Below, one piece after another: positions 45,671 to 54,719 of a stretch of DNA of 64,000 nucleotides. This stretch comes from Albidovulum litorale. Lineage in GTDB: Bacteria; Pseudomonadota; Alphaproteobacteria; Rhodobacterales; Rhodobacteraceae. The notes below the pieces were generated by a model. The model was not told where the DNA came from, searched no databases, and saw only the letters and a program-made list of their open reading frames with translations. Location: the NCBI RefSeq assembly GCF_025751495.1, contig NZ_JAOWKZ010000002.1:558001-622000 (forward strand), in the 5' to 3' direction. A program made the translations under genes and the position numbers. Position 1 is the first letter of the stretch. The number at the start of each line of letters is the position of its first letter.

Positions 45671-46087
45671 TCATGCGGCCGGTGGCGGGGCTAGGCGCGC
45701 ACGGCGGGCGCCGCTCAGATCACCGGGAAAAGCCGCGCCGAATTTAAGAACCAGCCCCGCGGAACTGTATCCTAAGTCCTCGACCCGCAGAATCGCACGA
45801 TCACGTGGCCAGGTGTGAATGGCCAGCCCACCATCCGGCACCCGGCGCAGGACATAGCCGCGCGCCCGCAGTCTGCGTTGAAGCTCCAGCCAGTCGGAGG
45901 ATTGGTGGATTTCCCTGCGGATCACCTCTTCCTCGCCGCCGGCTCTAGCCGGGGCGTTCGACAGAATGACACGCAACACGGCGTAGAGATAGTCGGACGG
46001 CTGACATCCGGCCGCATCGGCGGCGCTGCCTAACGCGGCGACGACATCGTCGGGAAGATCAAGGGAGACTGAGCGATACTGTGTCAT
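45671..46087 (-). CDS. Conserved hypothetical protein with RHH-like N terminus
   Basis: A 138-residue protein I cannot name. The first 45 residues (SVSLDLPDDVVAALGSAADAAGCQPSDYLYAVLRVIL) look like a ribbon-helix-helix DNA-binding segment. The rest (DWLELQRRLRARGYVLRRVPDGGLAIHTWP, then LGYSSAGLVLKFGAAFPG) resembles a motif often found fused or next to mobilisation relaxases, where it reads as a small alpha/beta unit. No mobilisation gene is nearby. Start ATG 46087. It lies downstream of the SbtB-like gene with a 51-base gap. Confidence 0.6.
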   Translation of the reverse strand: MTQYRSVSLDLPDDVVAALGSAADAAGCQPSDYLYAVLRVILSNAPARAGGEEEVIRREIHQSSDWLELQRRLRARGYVLRRVPDGGLAIHTWPRDRAILRVEDLGYSSAGLVLKFGAAFPGDLSGARRARLAPPPAA

Positions 46088-46138
46088 ACCGCCAGATTCG
46101 GCGAATCTGGTTAACAGAAGGTTTAGCGCCGTTATGTG

Positions 46139-46450
46139 TCAGAACCGCTCGGCCCGGAGTACTTTGCAGTCGGTCACGGAGACGACACCAATATGCCGCT
46201 CCACCACCTTGAAGGCGGCATCGAGCAAGCCGTCTACACGGTCCGGCCGCACGATACAGACCACCGCGACCATGCCGCCCGCGACCGAGACCTGACCATC
46301 ACGGCTCCATTGTCCGGATCGGCCTGACCCGCCAAGGACCGGCAGGATCGTGAATCCGGTAACACCTGCGTCGATGATCGCATCGGTCAGGCGGTGTTCG
46401 AGCGGAGCCTCGATAATAATTTCAACACGTTTTGCATCATGCGTCTGCAT
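46139..46450 (-). CDS. sbtB: PII-like signalling protein (SbtB type)
   Basis: A 103-residue trimeric PII-fold protein. Segments KRVEIIIEAPLEHRLTDAIIDAGVTGFTILPVLGGSGR, the variable T-loop region, and the C-terminal VVSVTDCKVLRAERF fit the PII/SbtB fold. It starts 2 bases after the sbtA stop, which is the standard pairing in which SbtB binds adenine nucleotides and shuts SbtA. The T-loop (SGQWSRDGQVSVAGG) lacks the canonical uridylylated Tyr context, as expected for SbtB. Confidence 0.82.
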   Translation of the reverse strand: MQTHDAKRVEIIIEAPLEHRLTDAIIDAGVTGFTILPVLGGSGRSGQWSRDGQVSVAGGMVAVVCIVRPDRVDGLLDAAFKVVERHIGVVSVTDCKVLRAERF

Positions 46451-46452
46451 CG

Positions 46453-47436
46453 TCAGCCTCCGGTCACAAATCCGGCCACGGTCACGTAAAGCGGAATGCC
46501 GAGCGCCAGGTTGAAGGGGAATGTCACGCCGAGCGACAGGGTCAGGTAGATGGACGGATTTGCCTCAGGCAGGGCAACCCGCATCGCTGCTGGCACAGCG
46601 ATGTAGGATGCCGAGGCGGCCAGCGTCATGAAGAGCGCGGTGCCGCCGGCGGAAAAGCCCAGCATAATTGCCACCGGCAGTGCCATCGCCGCGCCGATCA
46701 GGGGCATGAGGCCCGCGAAAACCAGAGCACCGGCAGAAAGAAGCCCACGCGATTGCTTCAGTCCGCGCCCGGCGACCAGCCCCATATCCAGAAGGAAAAG
46801 GCAGAGCACGCCCTTGAACGGCGACACGATGAAGCTTTCGATCTCTGCCAGGCCGCGCTCGCCGGTGATTGCACCGATCATGAATGCGCCGATCAAAAGC
46901 ACGATGGAGCCGTTCAGCAGCACTTCGCGCCACAATTCGGCATCCATCTTAACACCCGACCCGCCGCGCGCGGCCAGCCAGAGTGCCGCGACAATTGCGG
47001 GCGCCTCCATCGCTGCTGCGACGGCGACCATGTAGCCCTCATACCCCATGCCTGAGCTGGTCAGGATCGCGGTCGCCGATACGAATGTGACGATTGAGAT
47101 TGAACCGTAGTGCCCCGCGACGGCAGCGGCATCGACGCGCGACATCCCCGTGAGCGCGCGCAGGAGGGCGAACGCCACGATCGGGATCGCGAAACTCAAC
47201 GCAATGCCGGCGACGAGCGCCAGACCCAACCGTAGATCAAGCCCGTGTGCGGAGACACTGGCGCCGCCTTTGAAGCCGATCGCAAAGAGCAGGTAGATCG
47301 ACAGCGCCTTGGCTGCGGCTTCGGGCACTGAGAGGCTGGATCGCGCCATCGCGGCGGCGAGGCCAAGTGCAAAACTCAGTATGATCGGGGACAGAAGGTT
47401 CTGCCCCATAACCGAAATAATCGCGTCCAACGTCAC
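46453..47436 (-). CDS. sbtA: Sodium-dependent bicarbonate transporter SbtA
   Basis: A 327-residue inner-membrane protein with ten hydrophobic helices, matching the SbtA (DUF897) bicarbonate permease family. Typical stretches are LSPIILSFALGLAAAMARSSLSVPE, FAIGFKGGASVSAHG and VAGHYGSISIVTFVSA. A GTG at 47436 is the likely start; ATG 47409 is an alternative. It lies 96 bases after the carbonic anhydrase gene and is followed by its PII-like regulator, a bicarbonate uptake cassette. Confidence 0.86.
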   Translation of the reverse strand: MTLDAIISVMGQNLLSPIILSFALGLAAAMARSSLSVPEAAAKALSIYLLFAIGFKGGASVSAHGLDLRLGLALVAGIALSFAIPIVAFALLRALTGMSRVDAAAVAGHYGSISIVTFVSATAILTSSGMGYEGYMVAVAAAMEAPAIVAALWLAARGGSGVKMDAELWREVLLNGSIVLLIGAFMIGAITGERGLAEIESFIVSPFKGVLCLFLLDMGLVAGRGLKQSRGLLSAGALVFAGLMPLIGAAMALPVAIMLGFSAGGTALFMTLAASASYIAVPAAMRVALPEANPSIYLTLSLGVTFPFNLALGIPLYVTVAGFVTGG

Positions 47437-47532
47437 CGCCCCGTGTCAGGTAAAAGCGTAGATAGGGGGACCGGCGGCCAAGACAAGGGGCATTTTGCCG
47501 TCGGGCAACACTAACCGCCCGAACCCCAAACC

Positions 47533-48180
47533 TCAGATCGCGACGAACCGACCGCTTGCCGGGTCGAACTGCTCCAGCCCGCCTTCGCCGATATCGTTCC
47601 AGAGCCCGTGCAGGCTGATTTCGCCCGCTTCCACTGCAGAGCGAACGAATGGGAAGGTCATGAGGTTTTCAAGACTGACCAGAACCGCCTGTTTCTCCAG
47701 CGCCGTTAGTCGTTCGCCTTCAGGCAGATCCTTGATCCGCTCATAACCCGGGCGCAGGATATCCATCCAGCGACCGACGAAGCTCGTCTTTTCCTCCAGT
47801 GCCGGGGCGGTACCCGAACACATGTCGTGACAGCCCTTGACCCCACCGCAATAGGAATGGCCGACGATGATCACATGCGCCACCTTCAGCGCGGTCACCG
47901 CGAATTCCAGCGCCGCCGACGTGCCGTGCGGCTCGCCGTCGGGCTCATAGGGCGGCACGAGATTGGCCACATTGCGATGGATGAAGAACTCACCCTGATC
48001 GGCACCGAAGATCGAGGTGACATGGACCCTGCTGTCACAGCAGGAGATAACCATTGCGCGCGGACGCTGCCCTTCTTCGGCAAGACGGCGATACCAGGAC
48101 CGGTTCTCTTCCCAGGTCGTCGCCTTCCAGCCGTGATAGCGTTGCACCAGGTAGGTCGGCAGCGGTTTCGCGTGTTCCAT
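47533..48180 (-). CDS. Beta-class carbonic anhydrase
   Basis: Interconverts CO2 and bicarbonate. A 215-residue beta-CA with the zinc ligands and catalytic dyad in CCDSRV (Cys, Asp, Arg) and HSYCGG (His, Cys). Preceding VISCCDSR and following ADQGEFFIHRNVANLVPP are family hallmarks. ATG 48180 is preceded by GAGGG and is the first plausible start; much longer in-frame extensions are not conserved. It leads the CA-sbtA-sbtB group on the minus strand. Confidence 0.95.
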   Translation of the reverse strand: MEHAKPLPTYLVQRYHGWKATTWEENRSWYRRLAEEGQRPRAMVISCCDSRVHVTSIFGADQGEFFIHRNVANLVPPYEPDGEPHGTSAALEFAVTALKVAHVIIVGHSYCGGVKGCHDMCSGTAPALEEKTSFVGRWMDILRPGYERIKDLPEGERLTALEKQAVLVSLENLMTFPFVRSAVEAGEISLHGLWNDIGEGGLEQFDPASGRFVAI

Positions 48181-48325
48181 ATCCCTCGCCTCGCAATTTG
48201 TTCCGCCCGACATAGCGATCCGACGTATCGAATTCGAGCGGTTTTTCCGCTGGTCATCAAGAATTTCTTGAGAGGTGACGTTCAGGCTGAGCCGGCGCGT
48301 GGGGCGTGAAGTCGGAGGGTGAAGG

Positions 48326-48706
48326 GTGGCGAAACTTGCCGTTTTGCGCCACGAGGAAGGGGTTCGCGTGAATCCAGATTGCCTTGTGGCTTTGTACGCG
48401 GAACTGGGCGAAGCCGGGGCTGAGCGGGTCGTGGCCCGCACGATGGAGGAATTGAATGCGCGGTTGTCTGAGATGCAACGCTTTGCCGATGATGGCGACC
48501 TTGTCGCACTGAGGCGCAGCGCGCGGGTCGTCGTGAAGATGGCCGACCAGATTGGGCTGACAAGTTTTGTGATGGTCGCCTTGGATGTCATCGCTGCGGC
48601 GGTAGCGGAGGACCATGCGGGGCAGGCCGCAACGCTCGCCCGTCTGCTTCGGATCGGGGATCGTTCGCTGAACGCGGTCTGGGACCTGCGCGACATGACG
48701 ATCTGA
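48326..48706 (+). CDS. Hypothetical helical protein (HPt-like, histidine absent)
   Basis: A 126-residue all-helical protein from GTG 48326 with GGAGGG upstream. The middle (MQRFADDGDLVALRRSARVVVKMADQIGLTSF) has the spacing of histidine phosphotransfer domains, but the phosphorylatable His is not present where AHSLKG-like motifs normally occur. It lies between a carbonic anhydrase gene and a leucyl aminopeptidase gene, 66 bases from the latter. Function unknown; it may be a degenerate HPt or unrelated helical bundle. Confidence 0.6.
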   Translation: MAKLAVLRHEEGVRVNPDCLVALYAELGEAGAERVVARTMEELNARLSEMQRFADDGDLVALRRSARVVVKMADQIGLTSFVMVALDVIAAAVAEDHAGQAATLARLLRIGDRSLNAVWDLRDMTI

Positions 48707-48772
48707 GTGCGACGGGGGTTGCGGGCACCGTGCGGCCCGCTAGTCTGGCGCGGTAACAATCTCGAGCCCGCC

Positions 48773-50158
48773 ATGCCCTTTGCCTTCGCCGATCCCGACC
48801 AGCCGTCACGTCCCGTTCATATCGTCGCGCAAAGTGATGCTGAGGCATTCCTTGCAGCCCGGTCGCCAGCCGAACGCGCCTGGCTGACCGCCGCCGGGTT
48901 CGCGGGAAAACTCGGCCAATTCTGCCTGCTTCCCGGTCCCGATGGCAGCCCTGCCGCTGCCATCCTTGGCTGGGGTTCACCGGTTGCCCGCCAGCGCGGC
49001 CGGTTCCATGCCGCGAAGGTGGTGGCCGATCTGCCGGACGGCAACTGGCATCTGGAAGGACCGCTGGACAGAAACGAGCTGGAGGAGGCTGCCCTCGGCT
49101 GGCTGCTCGCCACCTACCGCTTCGACCGCTACAAATCCGCGAAAGCCCCGTCGGCCCGGCTGAAAGCGCCGGATGGGATCGATACAGCCCGCATTCTGGC
49201 GATTGCCGAAGGTGAGGCGCTGACGCGCGATCTGATCAACACTCCGGCCGCCGATATGGGGCCGGGCGAATTGGAGAACGCTTTCCTTGCGCTGGCGGAA
49301 AGGTTCGGGGCGCAAACACGCGTAGTGCGTGGCGATGACCTGCTGGCGGAAGGCTTTCCGATGATCCACACGGTCGGCCGCGCCTCCAGCCGGGCGCCCC
49401 GGCTTCTCGATCTGCGCTGGGGCTCAGAGGGGCCGACCCTGACGCTCGTTGGCAAGGGTGTCTGCTTTGATACAGGCGGGCTCGACATCAAGCCAGCCTC
49501 TTCGATGGGACTGATGAAGAAGGATATGGGCGGGGCCGCGACGGTCATGGGGCTTGCGCGGATGATCATGGCTTTGGGGCTGAAGCTGAGGCTTCGGGTC
49601 CTCGTTCCCGCAGTTGAGAATGCGGTTGGCGGCAACGCGTTCCGGCCGCAGGACATCCTGACCAGTCGCAAGGGGCTGACGGTCGAGGTCAACAACACCG
49701 ACGCCGAGGGCCGTCTGGTGCTCGCCGACGCGCTGGCGCTGGCGGATGAGGAAAAGCCGGACCTGATCATTTCCATGGCCACGCTGACTGGTGCTGCGCG
49801 CGTCGCAGTCGGACCCGATCTGGCGCCGTTCTATTGCGACGACAATGCCGTAGCGGCGGCGCTGGCGGCCGGAGGATCGGCGGTTGCCGATCCTTTGTGG
49901 CGCATGCCGTTCTGGGAGCCTTACGAGACGATGATCGAGCCGGGCATCGCCGATCTCGACAATGCGCCGTCGGGTGGCATGGCCGGGTCGATCACCGCCG
50001 CGCTCTTCCTGCGGCGGTTCGTGACTGAAACCCCGCGCTACGTTCATTTCGACATCTACGGATGGCAGCCAAAATCCGAACCGGCCCGCCCCAAGGGGGG
50101 TGTCGGTCAGGGCGCCCGCGCGATCCTCGCGGCCCTGCCCGATGTGCTGCCGCTATGA
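48773..50158 (+). CDS. M17-family leucyl aminopeptidase
   Basis: A 461-residue cytoplasmic metallo-aminopeptidase that trims N-terminal residues from peptides. The catalytic M17 core is clear: GKGVCFDTGGLDIKPASSMGLMKKDMGGAA (metal Lys and Asp) and the signature NTDAEGRLVLADAL. The N-terminal 160 residues are a divergent regulatory domain. ATG 48773 is chosen; upstream in-frame codons are weak. The stop overlaps the NlpC/P60 gene start (ATGA), so the two are translationally coupled. Confidence 0.93.
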   Translation: MPFAFADPDQPSRPVHIVAQSDAEAFLAARSPAERAWLTAAGFAGKLGQFCLLPGPDGSPAAAILGWGSPVARQRGRFHAAKVVADLPDGNWHLEGPLDRNELEEAALGWLLATYRFDRYKSAKAPSARLKAPDGIDTARILAIAEGEALTRDLINTPAADMGPGELENAFLALAERFGAQTRVVRGDDLLAEGFPMIHTVGRASSRAPRLLDLRWGSEGPTLTLVGKGVCFDTGGLDIKPASSMGLMKKDMGGAATVMGLARMIMALGLKLRLRVLVPAVENAVGGNAFRPQDILTSRKGLTVEVNNTDAEGRLVLADALALADEEKPDLIISMATLTGAARVAVGPDLAPFYCDDNAVAAALAAGGSAVADPLWRMPFWEPYETMIEPGIADLDNAPSGGMAGSITAALFLRRFVTETPRYVHFDIYGWQPKSEPARPKGGVGQGARAILAALPDVLPL

Positions 50159-50997
50159 CCGACCGCCGCCTCACCCCGGCGAACGAACGCGTCGCGCATG
50201 TATCGCTCAAGGGCGAGGTCGAGGCGTTGAAATATGTAGCGGGTGAGCCTGCCCGGATCGTCGTCCCCCGTGCGGACCTTCTGGTTCAACCGCTGGGCGC
50301 GCGCGACCGGCAAGTGCTGATGGGGGAAAGTGTTCTGGTTCTTGAACGGCACAAGGGCTTTGCCTTCATCCGTGCCGACAAGGACGGCTATTGTGGCTAC
50401 CTGCCCGAACCGGTCCTTGGCCCGCCAGTGGCCGCAACGCATTGGGTCGCAGCGCCCGCGACACATCTTTACCGCGCGGCAGATATCAAATCGCCCGAGG
50501 CGGCGATGCTGAGCCTTGGCGCAAGGCTTGCGGTTAGGAAAACACACGAGCGGTTCTTCGAGACCGCCGAAGGTCTCTTCGTTCCGCGCCCGCATCTGAG
50601 GGAAATCGAGGATTGGGCCGAAGATCCGGTTTCGGTCGCCGAAAGTCTTGTCGGCACGCCCTATCTCTGGGGCGGGAATTCGCGCAGTGGGATCGATTGT
50701 TCGGGGCTCGTTCAGGCGGCGATGACCGCCTGTGGCATCGCCTGCCCCGGTGATAGCGACATGCAGGAAAATGCATTGGGCAAGCGGCTCGGTTCCGGTG
50801 CCGATCGGCGGCGCGGGGATCTGGTCTTCTGGAAAGGTCATGTCGCCATCGCGGTTGATGACAAACGGTTGATCCACGCCAATGCCTACCACATGTCCGT
50901 TGCCTATGAAGGGATCGACGAGGCGATCGTACGTATCGCCAAGCAGGGCGACGGTGCTGTCACCTCGGTCAGGCGGCTCAGTCTACAGGACGTATGA
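50155..50997 (+). CDS. NlpC/P60 family cysteine peptidase
   Basis: A 280-residue peptidoglycan hydrolase-like protein. Two N-terminal SH3-like segments (about 15-150) precede an NlpC/P60 domain with catalytic Cys182 in WGGNSRSGIDCSG, His229 in WKGHVAIAV and a further His241 in LIHANAYH. No signal peptide is seen, so cytoplasmic peptide processing, alongside the coupled M17 aminopeptidase, is likely (recycling of murein peptides). The 3' end overlaps a convergent DUF2794 gene by 20 bases. Confidence 0.9.
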   Translation: MTDRRLTPANERVAHVSLKGEVEALKYVAGEPARIVVPRADLLVQPLGARDRQVLMGESVLVLERHKGFAFIRADKDGYCGYLPEPVLGPPVAATHWVAAPATHLYRAADIKSPEAAMLSLGARLAVRKTHERFFETAEGLFVPRPHLREIEDWAEDPVSVAESLVGTPYLWGGNSRSGIDCSGLVQAAMTACGIACPGDSDMQENALGKRLGSGADRRRGDLVFWKGHVAIAVDDKRLIHANAYHMSVAYEGIDEAIVRIAKQGDGAVTSVRRLSLQDV

Positions 50998-51325
50998 GCT
51001 TGCGTTCGAGGATGCGCAAAACCGTCGGCAGGTCATGGCCGCGTTTCAGGACCTGTCCGTCCATACCCACGACTGCATACATGCCCTGACGGCTCCGCAG
51101 GCGCGGTCGTTTTTCGATACGGTAAAGCGGGTGTTCCGCTGCCCGGCGAAAGACCGAAAAGACCGCCATGTCGCTGAGGAAGGAAAGCGCGTAATCGCGC
51201 CATTCGCCCGCCGCCACCATGCGCCCGTAAAGCCCCAGGATCGTGCCGAGTTCCAGACGGTCGAAGGCAACCTGCTCGGGCGGGGTTGCGGAGGCGCGAA
51301 ACGGGATCGGCGGCTGGACCGTCAT
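50978..51325 (-). CDS. DUF2794 family protein
   Basis: A 115-residue protein of a family common in alphaproteobacteria with no known function. The pattern FDRLELGTILGLYGRMVAAGEWRDYA...YRIEKRP...QGMYAVVGMDGQVLKRGHDLPTVLRIL is characteristic. It is convergent with and overlaps the NlpC/P60 gene by 20 bases. Start ATG 51325. Confidence 0.8.
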   Translation of the reverse strand: MTVQPPIPFRASATPPEQVAFDRLELGTILGLYGRMVAAGEWRDYALSFLSDMAVFSVFRRAAEHPLYRIEKRPRLRSRQGMYAVVGMDGQVLKRGHDLPTVLRILERKLIRPVD

Positions 51326-51378
51326 AGGTGAATCTTACCGCGCTTTTGCAGCAAATCAAGCACCTGGATAGGTCGGGG

Positions 51379-52161
51379 TCAGGCGACCGGGTTTACAGCG
51401 AAGCGGTCAGCGAGCCCTGTATCCGCTGCAGGAAGAGGTGCATCACCGGTTTCAAGCCAATGTTCCGATGCCGACAGTAGCGCGTGATAGGCGGCCCCGA
51501 CACGGGACCGGAGCCCGGTCAGCCGCGCCGGAAGCACGGCATCGGGAAGGTCCCCATGGCGCAGCACGATCCGCCGCCAGCGATGGATCAGCATCGTCCG
51601 CGCCGCAATTGCGTCCTGAGGGCCGAGGCGCGCAGCGTCCAGCACATCGAGGTCGGCGGCGAGCCGTTCAAGCGCCGCGAGACGGTCGGGATGGCAGAGC
51701 GTTTCGCGCATCCCTGCCCCCACCTTCAACGCACCCGAAACGGCAAGTGCGGCCTCTGCCGGGACGTTCCCCGCCACCAGCCACAGCCCGCCGCCAAGAG
51801 ATATCCCGCCCACATCATCGCCAAGCGCAATCGTCCAGCATTCCGGCTCTGCCTTGGGCGCGGCATAGATGGCCTCTGCTGCCGGACCGTATTCCGCCTG
51901 CCCTTGCTCGCTCAGCCGGTAATGGCTGGTCCTGCCATTTCGCTCGCGTATCAGCCAGCCATCGGCGACAAGCCGCGACAGGGCGGTGCGCAGGGCGCCC
52001 GGCTCCACCCCGATCCGCCCCAAGAGGTCCTGAAGCCGGGCCGCAGCAATCCGGCCGCCACGCGGCTGAACGGCATCGCCCATGACAGTGACAACCAGCG
52101 ACCACACCCTGAGGCGGCCTTGGGCATGCAGAGCGTCGATAAGGGGCGCAAGCGGGTCCAT
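51379..52161 (-). CDS. paaX: PaaX-family transcriptional repressor
   Basis: A 260-residue GntR-like winged-helix repressor of the PaaX type, which senses phenylacetyl-CoA and represses phenylacetate catabolism. Winged helix: LRVWSLVVTVMGDAVQPRGGRIAAARLQDLLGRIGVEPGALRTALSRLVADGW (about 18-70), then the PaaX central and C-terminal domains (WRRIVLRHGDLPDAVLP). It lies 10 bases after paaZ on the same strand, so it is co-transcribed with its likely target. Confidence 0.9.
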   Translation of the reverse strand: MDPLAPLIDALHAQGRLRVWSLVVTVMGDAVQPRGGRIAAARLQDLLGRIGVEPGALRTALSRLVADGWLIRERNGRTSHYRLSEQGQAEYGPAAEAIYAAPKAEPECWTIALGDDVGGISLGGGLWLVAGNVPAEAALAVSGALKVGAGMRETLCHPDRLAALERLAADLDVLDAARLGPQDAIAARTMLIHRWRRIVLRHGDLPDAVLPARLTGLRSRVGAAYHALLSASEHWLETGDAPLPAADTGLADRFAVNPVA

Positions 52162-52171
52162 GGAAACGGGT

Positions 52172-54181
52172 CTAACCTGACCGTGCCACCATCGTCAAAA
52201 GCTCGTATTCCGCGACCGGTTCGCCTTTCTGGTTGGTGACCGTCGCGGCCCAGGCGACTTCGCCATATTCTGCAGTCCGCCTTGTCTTGCGCTTGACCAC
52301 CAGCCGTACCCGGATCGCGTCGCCGGGGCTGACCGGTTTCAGGAACCGCAAGTGGTTCAACCCGGTATTGGCGAGGACCGGCCCCGGCGCAGGGTCCACG
52401 AACAGCCCGGCGGCGAAGGAGAGGATCAGATATCCATGCGCGACACGGCCCGGGAAGAAGGGGTTGGCGCGGGCGGCCTCGTCATCCATATGGGCATAGA
52501 AAGTGTCGCCGGTGAATTCGGCAAAATGTTCGATATCTGCTAGGGTTACGGTCCGGAACGGGGTTTCGATACCCTGACCGATCTCCAGATTATCGAAATT
52601 CTGCTGGAACGGGTGTTTTACACAATCAATAATTGCATCTATTTCCGCATACTCTCTCTGAACGCGAGACAAGATCGCCGGGCTGCCCTGTACCGCCACC
52701 CGCGCCATGTAATGCAGAATGCCCCGCACCCCGCCCAACTCCTCGCCGCCACCCGCGCGGCCGGGCCCGCCATGGACCATATGCGGCAGCGGGGAACCGT
52801 GGGCGGTCGCTTCGGCCGCACAGTCCCGGTCGTTGATATAGATGCGGCCATGCCAGGCTCCGGCCTCGGTCACATAGGCCCGCGCCACGTCGGGGTCGTG
52901 CGTGAAGAGCGACGACACAAGACTGCCACCCCCGCGATTGGCGAGATGCGCGGCATGTAAAAGGTCTCGGGCAGGCAGGATCGTCGCGACAGGGCCGAAG
53001 GCTTCGACCTCATGCACAGCGCGGGCCGCGTCGGGATCGTCACAGAGGTACAGCTGGGGCGCGACGAATGCACCGTCGCCGGGGGCGTCGTGATGGCGGA
53101 AGACCAGCCGAGTATCGTTTGCGATCTCGGCCGCGCGGTCCGTGACATCGGCCTTCTGCGCCATCGAGACGAGCGGCCCCATCCGCGTGTCCGGGTCTGC
53201 CGGATCGCCGATCCGGATCGCGGCCAACCGGGCGGAGATGGCTTCGACGACAGCGTCGGCTAGCGCCTCGGGCACGATCATCCGCCGAATCGCGGTGCAT
53301 TTCTGCCCGGCCTTCACCGTCATCTCCGCCGCCGCCTCTTTCACGAAGAGGTCGAATTCCGGCGTGCCGGGCGTGGCGTCCGGGCCGAGGACTGCGGCGT
53401 TCAGGCTGTCCTGCTCGGCGATGAACCGCGTGCCCTGCGCCAGAAGGCGCGGGTTCGACCGCAAGGCAAGTGCGGTGGCCGCCGAGCCGGTGAAACTGAC
53501 CACATCCTGCGCCCCGAGCCGGTCGAGAAGATCGCCTGTCCGCCCCACCACGAGTTGCACCGCGCCCTCGGGCAACAGCCCGCTTTCGAGGATCATGCGA
53601 AAGGCGGCCTCGGTCAGGTAGCTCGTCTGGGTCGCGGGTTTCACGATGACCGGCATGCCGGCCAGAAGCGCCGGTGCCAGTTTCTCCAGCATGCCCCAGA
53701 CCGGAAAGTTGAAAGCGTTGATCTGGACCGCCACACCTTGCATCGGCACCGCGACATGGCGGCCAAGGAAGGTGCCATTCCGCGACAGCCGCTCGACCGG
53801 CCCGTCAAGATGGACCTCGCCATCCGGCATCTCGCGCCGTGCCTTCGACGCCATCGTCAGTGCGGTCATGATCCCGCCTTCGATGTCGATCCAGCCATCC
53901 TTGCGGGTGGCGCCGGTCAGGGGATTGAGGGCGTAAAGCTCCTCTTTCCGCTCCTGCAACATCAGTGCCATGGCTTTCACCATCCGCGCCCGTTCATGGA
54001 TGTTCATGGCGCGCAGCGCGGGACCGCCTTTGCCCGTTGCCCAGTAATACGCCGCGCCGAAGTCGATCCCCTCGGACCCGGCCCTGGCAATCGGTTCGCC
54101 CGTTACCGGGCTGTCGATCCGTGCCGCATGGGCCGATGGTCCGATCCAGCGGCCCGCAATGTAGGAGGATGGGGTGAGCAT
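52172..54181 (-). CDS. paaZ: PaaZ, oxepin-CoA hydrolase / 3-oxo-5,6-dehydrosuberyl-CoA semialdehyde dehydrogenase
   Basis: A 669-residue bifunctional ring-opening enzyme of aerobic phenylacetate degradation. The N-terminal aldehyde dehydrogenase (about 1-520) has Glu256 and Cys295 at the positions known for E. coli PaaZ. The C-terminal MaoC-like hydratase (about 535-669) has [10 protein letters not shown] and GRVAHGYL. Start at ATG 54181 gives [13 protein letters not shown]; longer in-frame starts run into the divergent promoter. It is the first gene of the paaZX unit, divergent from paaIJK. Confidence 0.96.
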   Translation of the reverse strand: MLTPSSYIAGRWIGPSAHAARIDSPVTGEPIARAGSEGIDFGAAYYWATGKGGPALRAMNIHERARMVKAMALMLQERKEELYALNPLTGATRKDGWIDIEGGIMTALTMASKARREMPDGEVHLDGPVERLSRNGTFLGRHVAVPMQGVAVQINAFNFPVWGMLEKLAPALLAGMPVIVKPATQTSYLTEAAFRMILESGLLPEGAVQLVVGRTGDLLDRLGAQDVVSFTGSAATALALRSNPRLLAQGTRFIAEQDSLNAAVLGPDATPGTPEFDLFVKEAAAEMTVKAGQKCTAIRRMIVPEALADAVVEAISARLAAIRIGDPADPDTRMGPLVSMAQKADVTDRAAEIANDTRLVFRHHDAPGDGAFVAPQLYLCDDPDAARAVHEVEAFGPVATILPARDLLHAAHLANRGGGSLVSSLFTHDPDVARAYVTEAGAWHGRIYINDRDCAAEATAHGSPLPHMVHGGPGRAGGGEELGGVRGILHYMARVAVQGSPAILSRVQREYAEIDAIIDCVKHPFQQNFDNLEIGQGIETPFRTVTLADIEHFAEFTGDTFYAHMDDEAARANPFFPGRVAHGYLILSFAAGLFVDPAPGPVLANTGLNHLRFLKPVSPGDAIRVRLVVKRKTRRTAEYGEVAWAATVTNQKGEPVAEYELLTMVARSG

Positions 54182-54287
54182 GGTCTTCTCCCTTCGCCTC
54201 CAGTCTAGCGCAGCCATGAACGCGCGCAACACTCTTGACCGCACGGTCGGATATGTAGCAGCATTCATCTGAGACAGGGAGAATAGG
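54182..54287. promoter_or_regulatory. Divergent paaZ/paaI promoter region with ACCG-N2-CGGT palindrome
   Basis: In this 106-base gap, TTGACCGCACGGTCGG (54235-54250) contains a perfect GACCG-CA-CGGTC dyad (54237-54248) overlapping a possible -35 TTGACC. ACCG-N2-CGGT palindromes are typical operators of TetR-type regulators, and such a regulator is encoded at the end of the paaIJK transcript. Assignment to that TetR rather than PaaX is inference. Confidence 0.5.
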
Positions 54288-54719
54288 ATGACACCGCAGG
54301 AGCGGGCGGAGAAAAGTGCTGCTGCGATATGGGCGGGCGATGCGGCCTCGAAGCATCTCGGCATGAGCCTTGATGCGGTCGGGCCGGGGCGGGCGGTGAT
54401 GTCCTTCACCGTCCGGGCTGAACATCTGAACGGTCACGGCATCTGCCATGGCGGATATATCTTCACGCTGGCAGACAGTGCCTTTGCCTTTGCCTGCAAC
54501 AGCCAAAACCGGCTTGTCGTCGCGCAGCAAAATTCCATCACGTACCTGTCTCCGGGGCGGGAGGGTGAGCGTCTGACCGCCGAGGCGGTCGAGGTCAGCC
54601 TCTCCGGTCGTTCGGGCATCTACGACGTCACGGTCACCGGCGACGACGGGCGCAAGGTGGCTCTGTTCCGGGGCCTTTCGCGCCAGATCGAGGGCCAACA
54701 TTTCGAGGAAGACACATGA
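54288..54719 (+). CDS. paaI: PaaI, hydroxyphenylacetyl-CoA thioesterase
   Basis: A 143-residue hot-dog-fold thioesterase that rescues CoA from dead-end phenylacetyl-CoA derivatives. Typical pieces are LNGHGICHGGYIFTLADSAFAFACNS, which holds the active-site region, and VVAQQNSITYLSP. ATG 54288 follows a GGGAG site. Its stop overlaps the paaJ start (ATGA). Confidence 0.93.
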   Translation: MTPQERAEKSAAAIWAGDAASKHLGMSLDAVGPGRAVMSFTVRAEHLNGHGICHGGYIFTLADSAFAFACNSQNRLVVAQQNSITYLSPGREGERLTAEAVEVSLSGRSGIYDVTVTGDDGRKVALFRGLSRQIEGQHFEEDT

